From positions 1 through 64,000 of the forward strand of contig CASFGA010000004.1 of NCBI GenBank assembly GCA_949294185.1: a stretch of DNA of 64,000 bases, read 5' to 3'. The notes beneath the pieces are model-generated. The model was not told the origin of the DNA and ran no database searches. It was given only the letters and a program-made list of their open reading frames with translations. This document shows positions 47,108 through 56,960 of this stretch, piece by piece (the first letter of the stretch is position 1; the number at the start of each line of letters is the position of its first letter). The DNA is from an uncultured Bacteroides sp. (GTDB lineage Bacteria; Bacteroidota; Bacteroidia; Bacteroidales; Bacteroidaceae). The position numbers and the translations under genes were made by a program.

Positions 47108-49678
47108 ATGAAAGTCAAAACTAATTATGTGAATGCTCCGGTTTGGAAAGAAGTAAATGTTAAGTCTCGTATTCCGGAATCATTGAAGATGTTGGAAGAA
47201 ATGGCTCGCAATATCTGGTGGGCTTGGAATGACGAAGCTACTGAAATGTTCAAGGGACTTGATCCGGAATTATGGTCTGTAGTAAAACAAAATCCGGTAG
47301 CCCTTTTGGAACGTTTAAGTTATGAAAAACTTGAAGCATTGTCTGTAGATAAGGAAGTATTGGGCAAGATCAATCATATTTATGATAAGTTTAAAAATTA
47401 TGTCAATACGAAACCTGATGCAACCCGTCCTTCGGTAGCATATTTTTGTATGGAGTATGGGTTGACACATGTCTTGAAAATCTATTCGGGAGGTTTGGGT
47501 ATTCTTGCCGGTGACTATCTGAAAGAGGCTTCAGACAGCAATGTGGACATGTGTGGTATAGGATTCTTGTACCGTTACGGTTATTTCGACCAGAGTTTGT
47601 CTATGGATGGCCAGCAAATTGCCAATTACGAAGCCCAGAATTTCGGCAGTCTTCCTATCGAACGGGTGAATGATGAGAACGGAAATGCCTTGGTTTTGGA
47701 TGTTCCTTACCTGAATTATTATGTTCATGCTTATGTATGGCGCGTAAACGTAGGCCGTATTCCTTTGTATTTGTTGGATACAGACAATGAGATGAACAGT
47801 GAGTTTGACCGTCCGATTACTTATCAGCTTTACGGCGGTGACTGGGAAAACCGCTTGAAGCAAGAGATATTGCTGGGAATCGGAGGTGTACTGCTGTTGA
47901 AGAAACTGGGTATAAAGAAGGATATTTATCATTGTAACGAGGGCCACGCCGCATTATGCAACGTACAGCGTCTGTGCGATTATGTTGAAGGCGGTATGTC
48001 ATTTGAAGAAGCTCTTGATGTAGTTCGTGCGTCTTCATTGTATACGGTTCATACTCCGGTTCCGGCAGGTCACGATTACTTTGACGAAGGTTTGTTCGGT
48101 AAATATATGGGCGGTTATCCGCAGCGTATGGGCATCACTTGGCAGGAGCTTATGGATTTGGGCCGAATCAATCCGGGTGACAACAACGAGCGTTTCTGTA
48201 TGTCGACCTTTGCTTGCAATACTTGCCAGGAGGTTAACGGTGTGAGTTGGTTGCACGGAAAAGTTTCTCAAGAGATGTTTTCCGGTATTTGGAAAGGATA
48301 TTTTGCAGAAGAGAATCATGTTGGCTATGTTACCAATGGTGTGCACTTCCCGACATGGTGTGCTTCTGAGTGGAAGGCTCTTTACGGCAAGTATTTTGAC
48401 AAGAACTTCTTGGAAGACCAGTCAAATCCGAAGATTTGGGAGAAGATTTATAATGTGCCTGATGAAGAAATCTGGAAGACTCGTGTCGCCTTGAAAAACA
48501 AGTTGATCAGCTATGTTCGTAATCAGTACCGCGATACGTGGCTGAAAAACCAGGGTGATCCTTCTCGTGTGGTTACGTTGATGGATAAGATTAATCCGAA
48601 TGCCCTGTTGATTGGCTTTGCCCGTCGTTTCGCTACCTATAAGCGTGCACATCTGTTGTTTACGGATCTTGACCGTTTGTCTAAGATTGTCAACAATCCT
48701 GATTACCCCGTACAGTTCTTGTTTGCCGGAAAAGCTCATCCGCACGATGGTGCCGGACAGGGATTGATTAAGAAAATCGTAGAGATTTCTCGTCGTCCTG
48801 AGTTTATGGGCAAGATCATATTCCTCGAAAACTATGATATGAAGTTGGCTCGTCGTCTGGTTTCGGGTGTTGATATCTGGATGAATACGCCGACCCGTCC
48901 GTTGGAAGCATCCGGAACTTCCGGTGAAAAGGCTTTGATGAACGGTGTTGTCAATTTCTCTGTACTTGACGGTTGGTGGTTGGAAGGCTATCGTGAAGGA
49001 GCAGGATGGGCGTTGACCGAAAAGCGTACTTATCAGAATCAGGAATATCAGGATCAGCTGGATGCTGCCACTATTTACAGCATTCTGGAAACAGAGATTC
49101 TGCCGTTGTATTATGCCCGCAATAAGAAGGGATATTCTGAAGGATGGGTGAAGACCATCAAGAACTCAATCGCGCAGATTGCTCCCCATTATACGATGAA
49201 GCGCCAGCTCGATGATTATTATGCCAAGTTCTACACCAAAGAGGCACAGCGTTTCCATGCATTGGCTGCTCACAATTATGAAAAAGCAAAGGCTCTGGCT
49301 GCCTGGAAAGAAGAGGTCGCTGCAAAATGGGACTCTATCCAGATTGTTTCGATGGACAAGTCGCAGGAATTGCGTCAGGGTAATGTGGAGAGCGGAAAAG
49401 ACTATACCATTACTTGCGTGATTGATGAAAAAGGTTTGAACGATGCTGTCGGTGTAGAGCAGGTGACTACTTATACGAATGCAGAAGGAAAATCTTACAT
49501 CTACTCGGTTACTCCGATGAAGATGGTTAAGCGTGAAGGAGATTTGCATACCTTCCAGGTGGTGAACAGCCTGTCCAATGCGGGCAGTTTCAAGGTTGCT
49601 TACCGTATGTATCCGAAACATCCGGATTTGGCTCACCGTCAGGAATTCTGTTATGTACGTTGGTTTAATATCGATTGA
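47108..49678 (+). CDS. glgP: Alpha-glucan (glycogen) phosphorylase, GT35
   Basis: This 856-residue enzyme releases glucose 1-phosphate from glycogen or maltodextrin. The N-terminal 100 residues form a DUF3417 domain ([25 protein letters not shown]). The catalytic part has [42 protein letters not shown] and the PLP region [25 protein letters not shown] with the Schiff-base lysine. Bacteroidetes enzymes commonly use this bacterial/archaeal short type. It is the last gene before a strong terminator. Confidence 0.95.
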   Translation: MKVKTNYVNAPVWKEVNVKSRIPESLKMLEEMARNIWWAWNDEATEMFKGLDPELWSVVKQNPVALLERLSYEKLEALSVDKEVLGKINHIYDKFKNYVNTKPDATRPSVAYFCMEYGLTHVLKIYSGGLGILAGDYLKEASDSNVDMCGIGFLYRYGYFDQSLSMDGQQIANYEAQNFGSLPIERVNDENGNALVLDVPYLNYYVHAYVWRVNVGRIPLYLLDTDNEMNSEFDRPITYQLYGGDWENRLKQEILLGIGGVLLLKKLGIKKDIYHCNEGHAALCNVQRLCDYVEGGMSFEEALDVVRASSLYTVHTPVPAGHDYFDEGLFGKYMGGYPQRMGITWQELMDLGRINPGDNNERFCMSTFACNTCQEVNGVSWLHGKVSQEMFSGIWKGYFAEENHVGYVTNGVHFPTWCASEWKALYGKYFDKNFLEDQSNPKIWEKIYNVPDEEIWKTRVALKNKLISYVRNQYRDTWLKNQGDPSRVVTLMDKINPNALLIGFARRFATYKRAHLLFTDLDRLSKIVNNPDYPVQFLFAGKAHPHDGAGQGLIKKIVEISRRPEFMGKIIFLENYDMKLARRLVSGVDIWMNTPTRPLEASGTSGEKALMNGVVNFSVLDGWWLEGYREGAGWALTEKRTYQNQEYQDQLDAATIYSILETEILPLYYARNKKGYSEGWVKTIKNSIAQIAPHYTMKRQLDDYYAKFYTKEAQRFHALAAHNYEKAKALAAWKEEVAAKWDSIQIVSMDKSQELRQGNVESGKDYTITCVIDEKGLNDAVGVEQVTTYTNAEGKSYIYSVTPMKMVKREGDLHTFQVVNSLSNAGSFKVAYRMYPKHPDLAHRQEFCYVRWFNID

Positions 49679-49702
49679 TATTGAAATAATGCATTGAATC
49701 TT

Positions 49703-49734
49703 CGCCGCCGTCCTTTTGAAAAAGGATGGCGGCG
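49703..49734 (+). terminator. Terminator after the glycogen genes
   Basis: CGCCGCCGTCCTTTT pairs with AAAAGGATGGCGGCG (one G-T wobble) around a two-base loop, followed by TTTTTTG. It lies 25 bases after the glgP stop. Confidence 0.9.
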
Positions 49735-49753
49735 TTTTTTGTTATATTGATAT

Positions 49754-49783
49754 TTTGTTATTCCGGCAGAATATTTATTTTTG
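49754..49783 (+). promoter_or_regulatory. Promoter of the second two-component operon
   Basis: TTTG (49754-49757) and TATTTTTG (49776-49783) are separated by 18 bases. The -7 box ends 27 bases before the ATG. Confidence 0.65.
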
Positions 49784-49810
49784 CAGATAAGCATCTTAAA
49801 GTAAGACTAT

Positions 49811-50488
49811 ATGAAAATACTGATAGTAGAGGATGATAATGATCTGAGGGAAATAACCACCCGTTCGTTGGAAAAGGAACGCTATGTCGTTTCACAGGCT
49901 TCCGACTATAAGACTGCCTTGCGCAAGATAGAAGACTATGATTACGATTGCATTTTGTTGGACATTATGCTGCCGGACGGGAATGGGCTTGACTTGTTGG
50001 AAGAGTTGCAGGCGTTGGGGAAGCGTACCAATGTCATTATCCTTTCGGCAAAAGATTCGTTGGAAGACAAGGTAAAGGGGTTGGACTTGGGGGCCGACGA
50101 CTATCTGCCGAAGCCTTATCATCTGGCCGAGCTTCATGCTCGTCTGAAAAGTCTGTTCCGCCGAAATGTCCGTGAGGGGGAGCAGAAGATACAGTATGGA
50201 AATATAGAACTGATACCCGACCTTTTTAAGGTCTTGGTGGGCGGAAAGGAGATAGAGCTTAACCGGAAAGAGTATGATATCCTTTCTTACTTCATGCTTC
50301 GTCCCGGCCGGCTTGTGAACAAGAATACGCTGGCGGAATCTGTATGGGGAGACCACATCGACCAGGTCGACAATTTCGACTTCATTTATGCGCAGATAAA
50401 GAATCTTCGCAAGCATCTGAAAGACGCGGGAGCTACTCCTGAGCTGAAGGCTGTTTATGGAATCGGTTACAAATTCATCGTCGAATGA
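49811..50488 (+). CDS. OmpR-family response regulator
   Basis: The 225-residue protein has a receiver domain (1-120) with Asp8-Asp9, phosphoacceptor Asp51 in CILLDIMLPDGNG, Ser/Lys at ILSAKDS and YLPKPYHLAEL. The winged-helix domain (about 130-224) carries IELNRKEYDILSYFMLRPGRLVNKNTLAESVWGD. The recognition helix follows QIKNLRKHL. It overlaps the kinase by four bases. Its target genes are unknown; adjacent genes on both sides are metabolic or RNA genes. Confidence 0.94.
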   Translation: MKILIVEDDNDLREITTRSLEKERYVVSQASDYKTALRKIEDYDYDCILLDIMLPDGNGLDLLEELQALGKRTNVIILSAKDSLEDKVKGLDLGADDYLPKPYHLAELHARLKSLFRRNVREGEQKIQYGNIELIPDLFKVLVGGKEIELNRKEYDILSYFMLRPGRLVNKNTLAESVWGDHIDQVDNFDFIYAQIKNLRKHLKDAGATPELKAVYGIGYKFIVE

Positions 50489-51756
50489 AGCTGTTTCATC
50501 TTGTCATGTGGCGGGTCTCACTCCTGCTCACGGTGGTACTTACCTTTTGGGCCGTCTTTTTTTATTGGGCGGTGATGGAGGAGGTGAACGACGAAACGGA
50601 TGATTCGCTCGACGATTATGCCGAAACATTGATTATCCGCTCGCTGTCGGGCGAAGAACTTCCTTCGAAAAACAGCGGGTCAAACAATCAGTATTATCTG
50701 TATGAAGTGAGTGAAGAATACGCCCGTATGTATCCTCATATCACTTATCGCGATGAGATGGTATATATTGAAGAGAAAAAAGAGACAGAACCCGCACGGG
50801 TTTTGATGACTATATTCGAGACGGATGACGGCCGGTTTATGGAGCTGGTGGTCTATACACCTACCATTGAGAAGTTTGATTTGCGGAAGGCTATTCTTGG
50901 CTGGATTGTTTTTTTGTATGTATTGTTGCTGTTTGCCATCCTTACAGTAAACGGATTGGTATTTCAGCGGAACATGAAACCACTTTACCGGCTGTTGCAT
51001 TGGTTGGAGCAATATCGTTTGGGAGGCAGGAACAAGCCGTTAGACAACAAGACCGGAATTTCAGAATTCCGTAAGCTGAATGAAGCGACCATTACTTTCG
51101 CCGAGCGCAGTGAGAAGCTTTATGAGCAGCAGAAGCTGTTCATCGGGAATGCTTCGCATGAGATGCAGACACCGCTTGCTATATGCCGGAATCGTTTGGA
51201 AATGTTGATGGATGATGAAACGCTGACCGAAAGGCAGCTTTCAGAGTTGATGAAGACGCATCATACTTTGGAAAATCTTACCCGGCTGAACAAGTCGCTG
51301 CTTTTGCTGTGCAAGATAGAAAACCATCAGTTTTCCGAAGAGAAGGAAATCTGCTTGAACGAGATGCTGGAGCTTTATCTGGAGGATTATAAAGAGGTTT
51401 ATGCCTATCGTCACATCAGTGTCACGGTGAGGATTGAGTCTTGTTTTCGCTTGATGATGAATGAATCTTTGGCCTCTGTCTTGTTGACCAATCTGCTGAA
51501 GAATGCTTTCGTGCATGCCGTAGAAGGCGGCCGGATTGATATATTGTTTACCGAAACTTCATTTGCCATAGGCAATACCGGAGATGAGCCATTGGATGAA
51601 AAACGGATATTCGAACGTTTCTATCAGGGGAAAAGTAAAAAAGAAGGTTCTACCGGATTGGGACTGGCTTTGGTCGATTCGGTGTGCAAGGCAAACGGTT
51701 TGAAGGTTTCTTACCGTTACGCCGAAGGGAAACATTGGTTTGTCATTTCAAGATAA
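50485..51756 (+). CDS. Membrane sensor histidine kinase
   Basis: This 423-residue kinase has a membrane segment at about 8-30, a short extracytoplasmic sensor (about 31-130) and a second membrane segment at about 135-157. The HisKA motif is FIGNASHEMQTPLAICRNRLEML. The ATPase domain has LLKNAFVHAVEGG (N box), IGNTGDEPLDEKRIFERFYQGK (G1 and F boxes) and STGLGLALVDSV (G2). The four-base overlap with the regulator shows an operon. The small sensor region gives no hint of signal. Confidence 0.93.
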   Translation: MKLFHLVMWRVSLLLTVVLTFWAVFFYWAVMEEVNDETDDSLDDYAETLIIRSLSGEELPSKNSGSNNQYYLYEVSEEYARMYPHITYRDEMVYIEEKKETEPARVLMTIFETDDGRFMELVVYTPTIEKFDLRKAILGWIVFLYVLLLFAILTVNGLVFQRNMKPLYRLLHWLEQYRLGGRNKPLDNKTGISEFRKLNEATITFAERSEKLYEQQKLFIGNASHEMQTPLAICRNRLEMLMDDETLTERQLSELMKTHHTLENLTRLNKSLLLLCKIENHQFSEEKEICLNEMLELYLEDYKEVYAYRHISVTVRIESCFRLMMNESLASVLLTNLLKNAFVHAVEGGRIDILFTETSFAIGNTGDEPLDEKRIFERFYQGKSKKEGSTGLGLALVDSVCKANGLKVSYRYAEGKHWFVISR

Positions 51757-51789
51757 ATCATGATTATCTGAAAAAAATGTGCCTTTATA

Positions 51790-51820
51790 TTGTTTTTTTC
51801 AAAAATATAGTCTACTTTTG
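51790..51820 (+). promoter_or_regulatory. tRNA-Gly promoter
   Basis: A TTG at 51790-51792 and TACTTTTG (51813-51820) are separated by 20 bases, and the -7 box ends 13 bases before the tRNA 5' end. Confidence 0.65.
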
Positions 51821-51833
51821 TCGCCGGATTTAC

Positions 51834-51906
51834 GCGGCAGTAGCTCAGTTGGTAGAGCATCAGCTTCCCAAGCTGAGGGTCACGGGTTCGAGTCCCGCTT
51901 GCCGCT
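51834..51906 (+). tRNA. tRNA-Gly (anticodon CCC)
   Basis: The cloverleaf can be drawn by hand. The acceptor stem GCGGCAG pairs with TTGCCGC (one G-T). The D arm is GCTC-AGTTGGTA-GAGC. The anticodon stem TCAGC pairs with GCTGA, with loop TTCCCAA, giving anticodon CCC. The T arm is CGGG-TTCGAGT-CCCG, with a mismatch at its base. The discriminator is T and no CCA is encoded. The length is 73 bases. Confidence 0.97.
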
Positions 51907-51918
51907 CAATCTGAGGAT

Positions 51919-51948
51919 AAAGGAGTTACAGCAGAATGTAGCTCCTTT
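51919..51948 (+). terminator. tRNA terminator
   Basis: AAAGGAGTTACA pairs with TGTAGCTCCTTT (one wobble) around GCAGAA and is followed by TTTTG. It starts 12 bases after the tRNA 3' end. Confidence 0.85.
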
Positions 51949-52019
51949 TTTTGTTTTCGTGATATTCTTTGGTTAACAGATTTTCGCTTCTTTCTGCTGA
52001 TAAAAAAGAAAAAGCATCG

Positions 52020-52027
52020 TATTTTTG
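52020..52027 (+). promoter_or_regulatory. Promoter of the alcohol dehydrogenase gene, -7 box
   Basis: TATTTTTG lies 103 bases before the dehydrogenase ATG and 13 bases before a small upstream frame at 52041. Confidence 0.5.
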
Positions 52028-52040
52028 CAATAGATTGGTC

Positions 52041-52115
52041 ATGCAAAAGCAAAGAGGAAATATTATTGACCGTTTGGATAAAGGGGAAGATGAGTGGAAT
52101 GATAGGGAAGATTAA
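52041..52115 (+). CDS. Possible small upstream frame (24 codons)
   Basis: A 24-codon frame from ATG 52041 to TAA 52115 lies directly after the -7 box and 15 bases before the dehydrogenase ATG. The product would be very charged (starting MQKQRGNIID, ending Glu/Asp-rich). It has no rare-codon run and no known match. It may be a regulatory upstream frame or chance. Confidence 0.25.
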   Translation: MQKQRGNIIDRLDKGEDEWNDRED

Positions 52116-52130
52116 AAAGATGAAAGAGCT

Positions 52131-53162
52131 ATGTTGGCGTATACTTATATTAAAAAGGGGCGTTTTGAGCTTTTAGACAAGCCGAAACCTCAATTAAAGA
52201 ATGCGAAGGATGCCATTGTCCGCGTGACGCTCGGCAGTATATGTACGAGTGACCTGCATATCAAGCACGGTAGTGTGCCTCGGGCTGTTCCCGGCATAAC
52301 GGTTGGACATGAGATGGTAGGTGTCGTAGAGGAGGTTGGAACCGGAGTAACGACGGTAAAGCCGGGCGACCGTGTTACGGTGAATGTAGAAACTTTTTGT
52401 GGTGAGTGCTTCTTCTGCCGACATGGATACGTAAATAATTGTACAGACCCTGAAGGCGGATGGGCTTTAGGGTGTCGTATCGACGGAGGACAGGCGGAAT
52501 ATGTAAGAGTTCCCTTTGCCGATCAGGGGTTGAACCGCATTCCGGATGCGGTAAGCGATGAGCAGGCTCTTTTTGTAGGGGATGTTCTGGCTACGGGATT
52601 CTGGGCGGCGCGTATTTCTGAAATAACGGAAGAAGATACGGTGCTTATCATCGGAGCCGGGCCTACGGGCATTTGCACCTTGCTCTGCACGATGCTGAAG
52701 CGTCCGAAGCGCATCATCGTTTGTGAAAAGTCGCCCGAAAGGGTTCGTTTCGTCCGTGAGCATTATCCGGAGGTATTGGTAACCGGGCCGGAGCTTTGTA
52801 AGGAATTTGTTCTTGCCCATAGCGAACATGGCGGAGCAGATATTGTAATGGAGGTGGCCGGAGCGGACAATACTTTTCGTCTGGCATGGGAATGTGCCCG
52901 TCCCAATGCCATTGTTACGGTTGTGGCGCTTTATGACAGTCCGCAGATACTGCCTCTTCCCGATATGTACGGAAAAAACCTGACCTTTAAGACGGGCGGA
53001 GTAGACGGTTGCGACTGTGCCGAGATTCTGCGTCTGATAGAAGCCGGAAAAATTGATACCACACCGCTTATCACTCACCGCTTTCCCTTGAGTGAGATAG
53101 AGGAGGCTTACCGGATTTTTGAGAACAAATCAGACGGAGTGATCAAGGTGGCAATCGGATAA
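52131..53162 (+). CDS. Zinc-dependent alcohol dehydrogenase (MDR family)
   Basis: This 343-residue medium-chain dehydrogenase has catalytic zinc ligands in GSICTSDLHIKHG (Cys38) and GHEMVGVVEEVG (His-Glu). The structural zinc site is CGECFFCRHGYVNNC, four cysteines. The NAD(P)-binding glycine motif is IIGAGPTGICTLL, with Glu/Lys at VCEKSPE at the end of the second strand, which favours NAD. Substrate is unknown; the closest look is to alcohol or L-threonine/sorbitol-type dehydrogenases. Confidence 0.9.
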   Translation: MLAYTYIKKGRFELLDKPKPQLKNAKDAIVRVTLGSICTSDLHIKHGSVPRAVPGITVGHEMVGVVEEVGTGVTTVKPGDRVTVNVETFCGECFFCRHGYVNNCTDPEGGWALGCRIDGGQAEYVRVPFADQGLNRIPDAVSDEQALFVGDVLATGFWAARISEITEEDTVLIIGAGPTGICTLLCTMLKRPKRIIVCEKSPERVRFVREHYPEVLVTGPELCKEFVLAHSEHGGADIVMEVAGADNTFRLAWECARPNAIVTVVALYDSPQILPLPDMYGKNLTFKTGGVDGCDCAEILRLIEAGKIDTTPLITHRFPLSEIEEAYRIFENKSDGVIKVAIG

Positions 53163-53350
53163 GGACGGATTGCCGAAAAATTGCTGTCTGTTGCGGAAAG
53201 TGGTGATGCGCGGGTAAAGTCTGAAGAATCCGGGTCTTGATGTATGGCATCGGGTAGGAAAGACGTGGCGGAGAGGGGGCTTATAGAGATTTTGCACGAA
53301 ATAAACTGATTGTCATGCTTGTTTAGGCATGAATTTTCATTTTTTATTTC

Positions 53351-53358
53351 TAACTTTG
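53351..53358 (+). promoter_or_regulatory. Promoter of the L,D-transpeptidase-like gene, -7 box
   Basis: TAACTTTG, 25 bases before the ATG at 53384. Confidence 0.55.
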
Positions 53359-53383
53359 CCGCCGTTATTTCTTTTTTGTAGGT

Positions 53384-54088
53384 ATGAAACGCATTCTGCT
53401 CTTTGTGATGTTCCTGCTTGCGCCCTGTACGGCTTTCGTTACAGGAGGCGCTTTCGTATCTTCCGGTCTGTTGTCTTCGGTCGTTGCCGGGGAGGATAAG
53501 GCAGCCGGACTTTATCATTCCATGCAGTTGGAAGGGATTGTCAACTGGAAGGCCTTTCGTCAGGCGGTGGAAGGATATGAGAAAATCGGAAACCGCAAGA
53601 GGGATGTACTTACACTGATAGACTTTTCAAAGCCTTCCACCGAGGAGCGGCTCTATGTGTTCGACATGAAAAAGCGCAAGATGCTTTTTTCGTCTGTCGT
53701 GGCTCACGGCAAAAACAGCGGGGGCAACTATGCCACTTCTTTTTCCAATGAATGCGGCTCCTACAAGAGTTCGTTGGGATTTTATTTGACAGCCTCTACT
53801 TATCAGGGCAAGAACGGCTATTCACTGATTCTTGACGGGTTGGAGAAAGGGATAAACGACCGCGCCCGCGAGCGTGCCATAGTGGTTCACGGCGCTGCCT
53901 ATGCCGATCCGTCGGTTGTTGCCGGTGGCGGGCGTCTGGGGAGAAGCTTCGGTTGTCCGGCTCTGCCTCCCAAACTGTCCCGTCCCATAATCGACGCCAT
54001 CAAAGGAGGCAGTGTGATGTATATCTATGCCGAGGCTTCCGACTATTTGGCCCAGAGTTCCATTCTGCAAGACGGCGGTTGGATGTAG
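53384..54088 (+). CDS. Murein L,D-transpeptidase catalytic-domain protein (YkuD_2-like)
   Basis: This 234-residue exported protein has a signal peptide (about 1-24, MKRILLFVMFLLAPCTAFV). The body carries the L,D-transpeptidase-type pattern: LYVFDMKKRKMLFSSVVAHGKNSGGN, then the active region IVVHGAAYADPSVVAGGGRLGRSFGCPALPP with His and the nucleophile Cys of SFGCPAL. Such enzymes crosslink or modify peptidoglycan. The family is of the single-domain YkuD_2 type common in Bacteroidetes. It is single-gene and convergent with the sensor kinase. Confidence 0.85.
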   Translation: MKRILLFVMFLLAPCTAFVTGGAFVSSGLLSSVVAGEDKAAGLYHSMQLEGIVNWKAFRQAVEGYEKIGNRKRDVLTLIDFSKPSTEERLYVFDMKKRKMLFSSVVAHGKNSGGNYATSFSNECGSYKSSLGFYLTASTYQGKNGYSLILDGLEKGINDRARERAIVVHGAAYADPSVVAGGGRLGRSFGCPALPPKLSRPIIDAIKGGSVMYIYAEASDYLAQSSILQDGGWM

Positions 54089-54250
54089 GATGCTTCCGGA
54101 TAAACTGGTTCTTGGAAAGGCCGGACAAATATACTGCGGGTCAGTCGGATGAAATCAGTCGTATGATATATTTTTTCATAAAGGCAATATATCCTTTTCA
54201 TGCAGGAGACGCAGGATTTTTCTGTAGGGAAAAATATTTTTTCTCCCGTA

Positions 54251-55534
54251 CTAATTTTCGTTTTGTTTAGGAAGCGTAAGGATGAACCTGCTTCCTTTTC
54301 CGGGTTCAGACTGCACGGCTATCTGTCCGCCGTGCAGGGAGATGATTTGCTTGCATAGATTAAGTCCGATTCCCGAACCGTTTGGCTTGGTTGTAAAGAA
54401 GGGAACGAAAATCCGCTCCGTCACTTCGGGCAGCATACCCTCTCCATTGTCTGTTACCGTAAAGGTCAGCGTGTCTCTCGAAGCGGATACAGTCGTTTCG
54501 ATGCGGGGGTGTTCAGTTCCGCTGCAAGCTTCCTTGGCATTTTTCAGCAGATTGATGAATACTTGTTCCAGTTGTGGACGGTCGGCATATAGGGTCAGCT
54601 GTTCGTCGGGCAGGATGAAGTGGAAGCTTGCATCTGCATACAGCCGTTGCAGGTCGGCAAAAAATTGCCTGATGAAGAATGCGGTTTTTACCGGAGGGGC
54701 AATCCGTGTCAGTTTCCGATAGTTTTCCACAAATTCCAGCAGCCCCTTGCTGCGGCGGTGTATGACCTGAAGCCCTTGTTGCACGTGTGCCTGCATCCGT
54801 TCGTCGCCTGCATTGTCTTTGCTGCGCTCGCTCAAAGTTTCGGCGAGCGAGATAATCGGCGTGATGGAATTCATGATCTCGTGGGTCAGTACGCGTATAA
54901 GTTTCTGCCAGGCTTCCATCTCTGTATGTTCCAAGGCGGAACGGATGTTTTTCAGTGACACAATCCAGCGTTCACGCCGTTGCAGGTGGATAAGGGTAGC
55001 GGTCGGGGCGAGGTCGAAGGTGGTTTGTCCGCACACCAGCCTTGCCACCTGACGGCCTTCGCGGAGAGCCGTCAGGATTTCTTCGGGCAACTGGTTGCTT
55101 TCTCCTGTAAACTGTCGGGCGGCCTTGTTCATCCATTCGGCATGTCCCTGCCTGTCCATCACTATCACCGCCGTGTCTACCTTGTCCAGCAGGCTCTCGT
55201 AATATTGCAGCTTGACTTCTTCGTCGAGCAGCTTGTGGCGCAAGTCGGAAAGTACGGCGGACATATCTGTAGCCAGATCTTGCATAACCCGGTCACTGAA
55301 CGGAGAACGCGCAGTAAGCGTAAGGTCTCCGCGCTTCATGCACTCTACGATGCGGCGCATTATCTCGGTCTGCCGCATCTGGATGCGGTAGAGACTGAAG
55401 CTGAGTCCTGCAATCAGGAGAGCTGCCGCTGCCGTGCAGAACATCAGATGGTGTTGGTAAGAAATGATTCCCCCTGCCGTCAGCAGCAGAATGCCGGCAA
55501 TGTGGGTGACCAGACAATAGACATACGTTTTCAT
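54251..55534 (-). CDS. NtrB-type sensor histidine kinase
   Basis: The 427-residue kinase has two membrane segments at the start (about 7-27 and 31-50) and a linker. A PAS-like region follows (about 110-190, YYESLLDKVDTAVIVMDRQGHAEWMNKAA). HisKA is VLTHEIMNSITPIISLAETL. The ATPase domain has INLLKNAKEACSG (N box), DNGEGMLPEVTERIFVPFFTTKPNGSGIGLNLCKQI (G1, F, G2). This layout is typical of partners of NtrC-type regulators. It overlaps the regulator gene by four bases, so both are made from one mRNA. Confidence 0.93.
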   Translation of the reverse strand: MKTYVYCLVTHIAGILLLTAGGIISYQHHLMFCTAAAALLIAGLSFSLYRIQMRQTEIMRRIVECMKRGDLTLTARSPFSDRVMQDLATDMSAVLSDLRHKLLDEEVKLQYYESLLDKVDTAVIVMDRQGHAEWMNKAARQFTGESNQLPEEILTALREGRQVARLVCGQTTFDLAPTATLIHLQRRERWIVSLKNIRSALEHTEMEAWQKLIRVLTHEIMNSITPIISLAETLSERSKDNAGDERMQAHVQQGLQVIHRRSKGLLEFVENYRKLTRIAPPVKTAFFIRQFFADLQRLYADASFHFILPDEQLTLYADRPQLEQVFINLLKNAKEACSGTEHPRIETTVSASRDTLTFTVTDNGEGMLPEVTERIFVPFFTTKPNGSGIGLNLCKQIISLHGGQIAVQSEPGKGSRFILTLPKQNEN

Positions 55535-56901
55535 AAGCCGAGTTTTTCAAGTTTGCGATAGAGTGTAAAGCGCGTGATGCCCAACAGTTCGGCTGCGCGG
55601 CTCATGTTTCCTCCGCTTACGCGCAGGGCTCGCTCCACTGTTCTCCGTTCCAGTTTTTCCAGATTCAGTTCTTCGTCCGTTTCCTCCGACTTTTCACTTC
55701 GCGCCGACGGGAAAAGAAAATCATCGGGACGCAGCATCGAGTGTTCGCTTAATATTACGGCCCGCTCGAGTGTATGTTGCAGTTCGCGCACATTCCCTGG
55801 CCATGCATATTTCATCAGCTTGGCTTTGGCTTCGCGCGTCAGTCCGCGTATTTCTTTTCTGTATTTCCGGTTGTAAAGACTCAGGAAATGCTCGGCCAGC
55901 AGGATAATGTCTTCCCCCCGTTCGCGTAGCGGCGGAATATGCAGTTCGATGGTATTGATGCGGTAAAGCAAATCCTGCCGGAACGAACCGTCGTTTGTCT
56001 TTTCTCTCAGGTCGGAGTTGGTGGCGCATATCAGCCGCACATCGATGCTGATAGGGTCTACCGCTCCGAGTCTTACAATCTTCCGCTTTTCGATGGCGGT
56101 CAGCAGCTTGGCCTGCATGGGCAATGACAGGTTTCCTATCTCGTCCAGAAAAAGCGTTCCTCCCGATGCCACTTCCATGCGTCCCGGCTTCGCTTTGCGC
56201 GCGTCGGTGAAAGCGCCTTTTTCATACCCGAAGAGTTCGCTTTCGAACAGCTGTTCGGGGATGCTTCCCAAGTCGATGGTGATGAATGTCTCGTTCCGCC
56301 GGGGCGAATAATGCTTCAGCATCCGGGCCACAAGGTCTTTTCCCGTTCCGTTCTCTCCCAATATAAGGATGTTGGCATCTGTGTCTGAAAGCTTGCAGAT
56401 GGTCTCTTTCACCTCTTTCATGGCCGGTGAAGTTCCGATCAGTTCGGGCAGGCTCTCATCGTCTCCCTTCAGTGCGAGCACCTGCTCTTGCAGTCGTCCC
56501 ACTTCTTTGCGCGACAGGCTTAGCTTGATGGCCGATGAAAGGGTGGCAAGCAGTTTCTCTTTTTCCCACGGCTTCGATACAAAGTCTGTAGCACCTGCCT
56601 TGATGGCTCTTACGGCCTTGTCGGTGTCGGCGTATGCCGTCATGAAAACCACCACTGCCTGCGGGTCGATGGCGAGTATCTGCTTCAGACAGTCAAACCC
56701 CTCCTGTCCGCTAATGGCATCGCGGCGGAAATTCATGTCGAGCAATACGACATCCGGCTTTAGGGTCGTCATGAAATGTTCGATTCGTGCGGGCTGCGTC
56801 GTTACCTTTATCTTGTCGGCGTAGGGTTCGAGCAGGAGATTGAGGGCGAAGAGCACATCTTCATTGTCATCTATTATGAGTATTTTTCCTTTTGGTTCCA
56901 T
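55531..56901 (-). CDS. NtrC-type sigma-54-dependent response regulator
   Basis: This 456-residue activator starts at ATG 56901; a farther start at 57057 would add 52 residues that run across the divergent promoter and is rejected. The receiver domain (1-125) has Asp55 in VVLLDMNF. The AAA+ sigma-54 interaction domain (about 150-390) has Walker A GENGTGKD, the sigma-54 contact loop ESELFGYEKGAFTDA, Walker B GGTLFLDEIGNL, and the R-finger region. The C-terminal Fis-type helix-turn-helix is GGNMSRAAELLGITRFTLYRKLEKLGL. It is divergent to the efflux operon. Two palindromes and a -24/-12 promoter between them suggest it activates that operon. Confidence 0.96.
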   Translation of the reverse strand: MEPKGKILIIDDNEDVLFALNLLLEPYADKIKVTTQPARIEHFMTTLKPDVVLLDMNFRRDAISGQEGFDCLKQILAIDPQAVVVFMTAYADTDKAVRAIKAGATDFVSKPWEKEKLLATLSSAIKLSLSRKEVGRLQEQVLALKGDDESLPELIGTSPAMKEVKETICKLSDTDANILILGENGTGKDLVARMLKHYSPRRNETFITIDLGSIPEQLFESELFGYEKGAFTDARKAKPGRMEVASGGTLFLDEIGNLSLPMQAKLLTAIEKRKIVRLGAVDPISIDVRLICATNSDLREKTNDGSFRQDLLYRINTIELHIPPLRERGEDIILLAEHFLSLYNRKYRKEIRGLTREAKAKLMKYAWPGNVRELQHTLERAVILSEHSMLRPDDFLFPSARSEKSEETDEELNLEKLERRTVERALRVSGGNMSRAAELLGITRFTLYRKLEKLGL

Positions 56902-56929
56902 TGTGATGGTAGTATGATTGGGATTTCTG

Positions 56930-56937
56930 CAAAGATA
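56930..56937 (-). promoter_or_regulatory. Promoter of the regulator-kinase operon, -7 box
   Basis: TATCTTTG on the minus strand, 29 bases before ATG 56901. It is a housekeeping-type promoter, so the regulator is made without sigma-54. Confidence 0.5.
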
Positions 56938-56960
56938 AAGCAAATCTGCATGTGTTGTAT

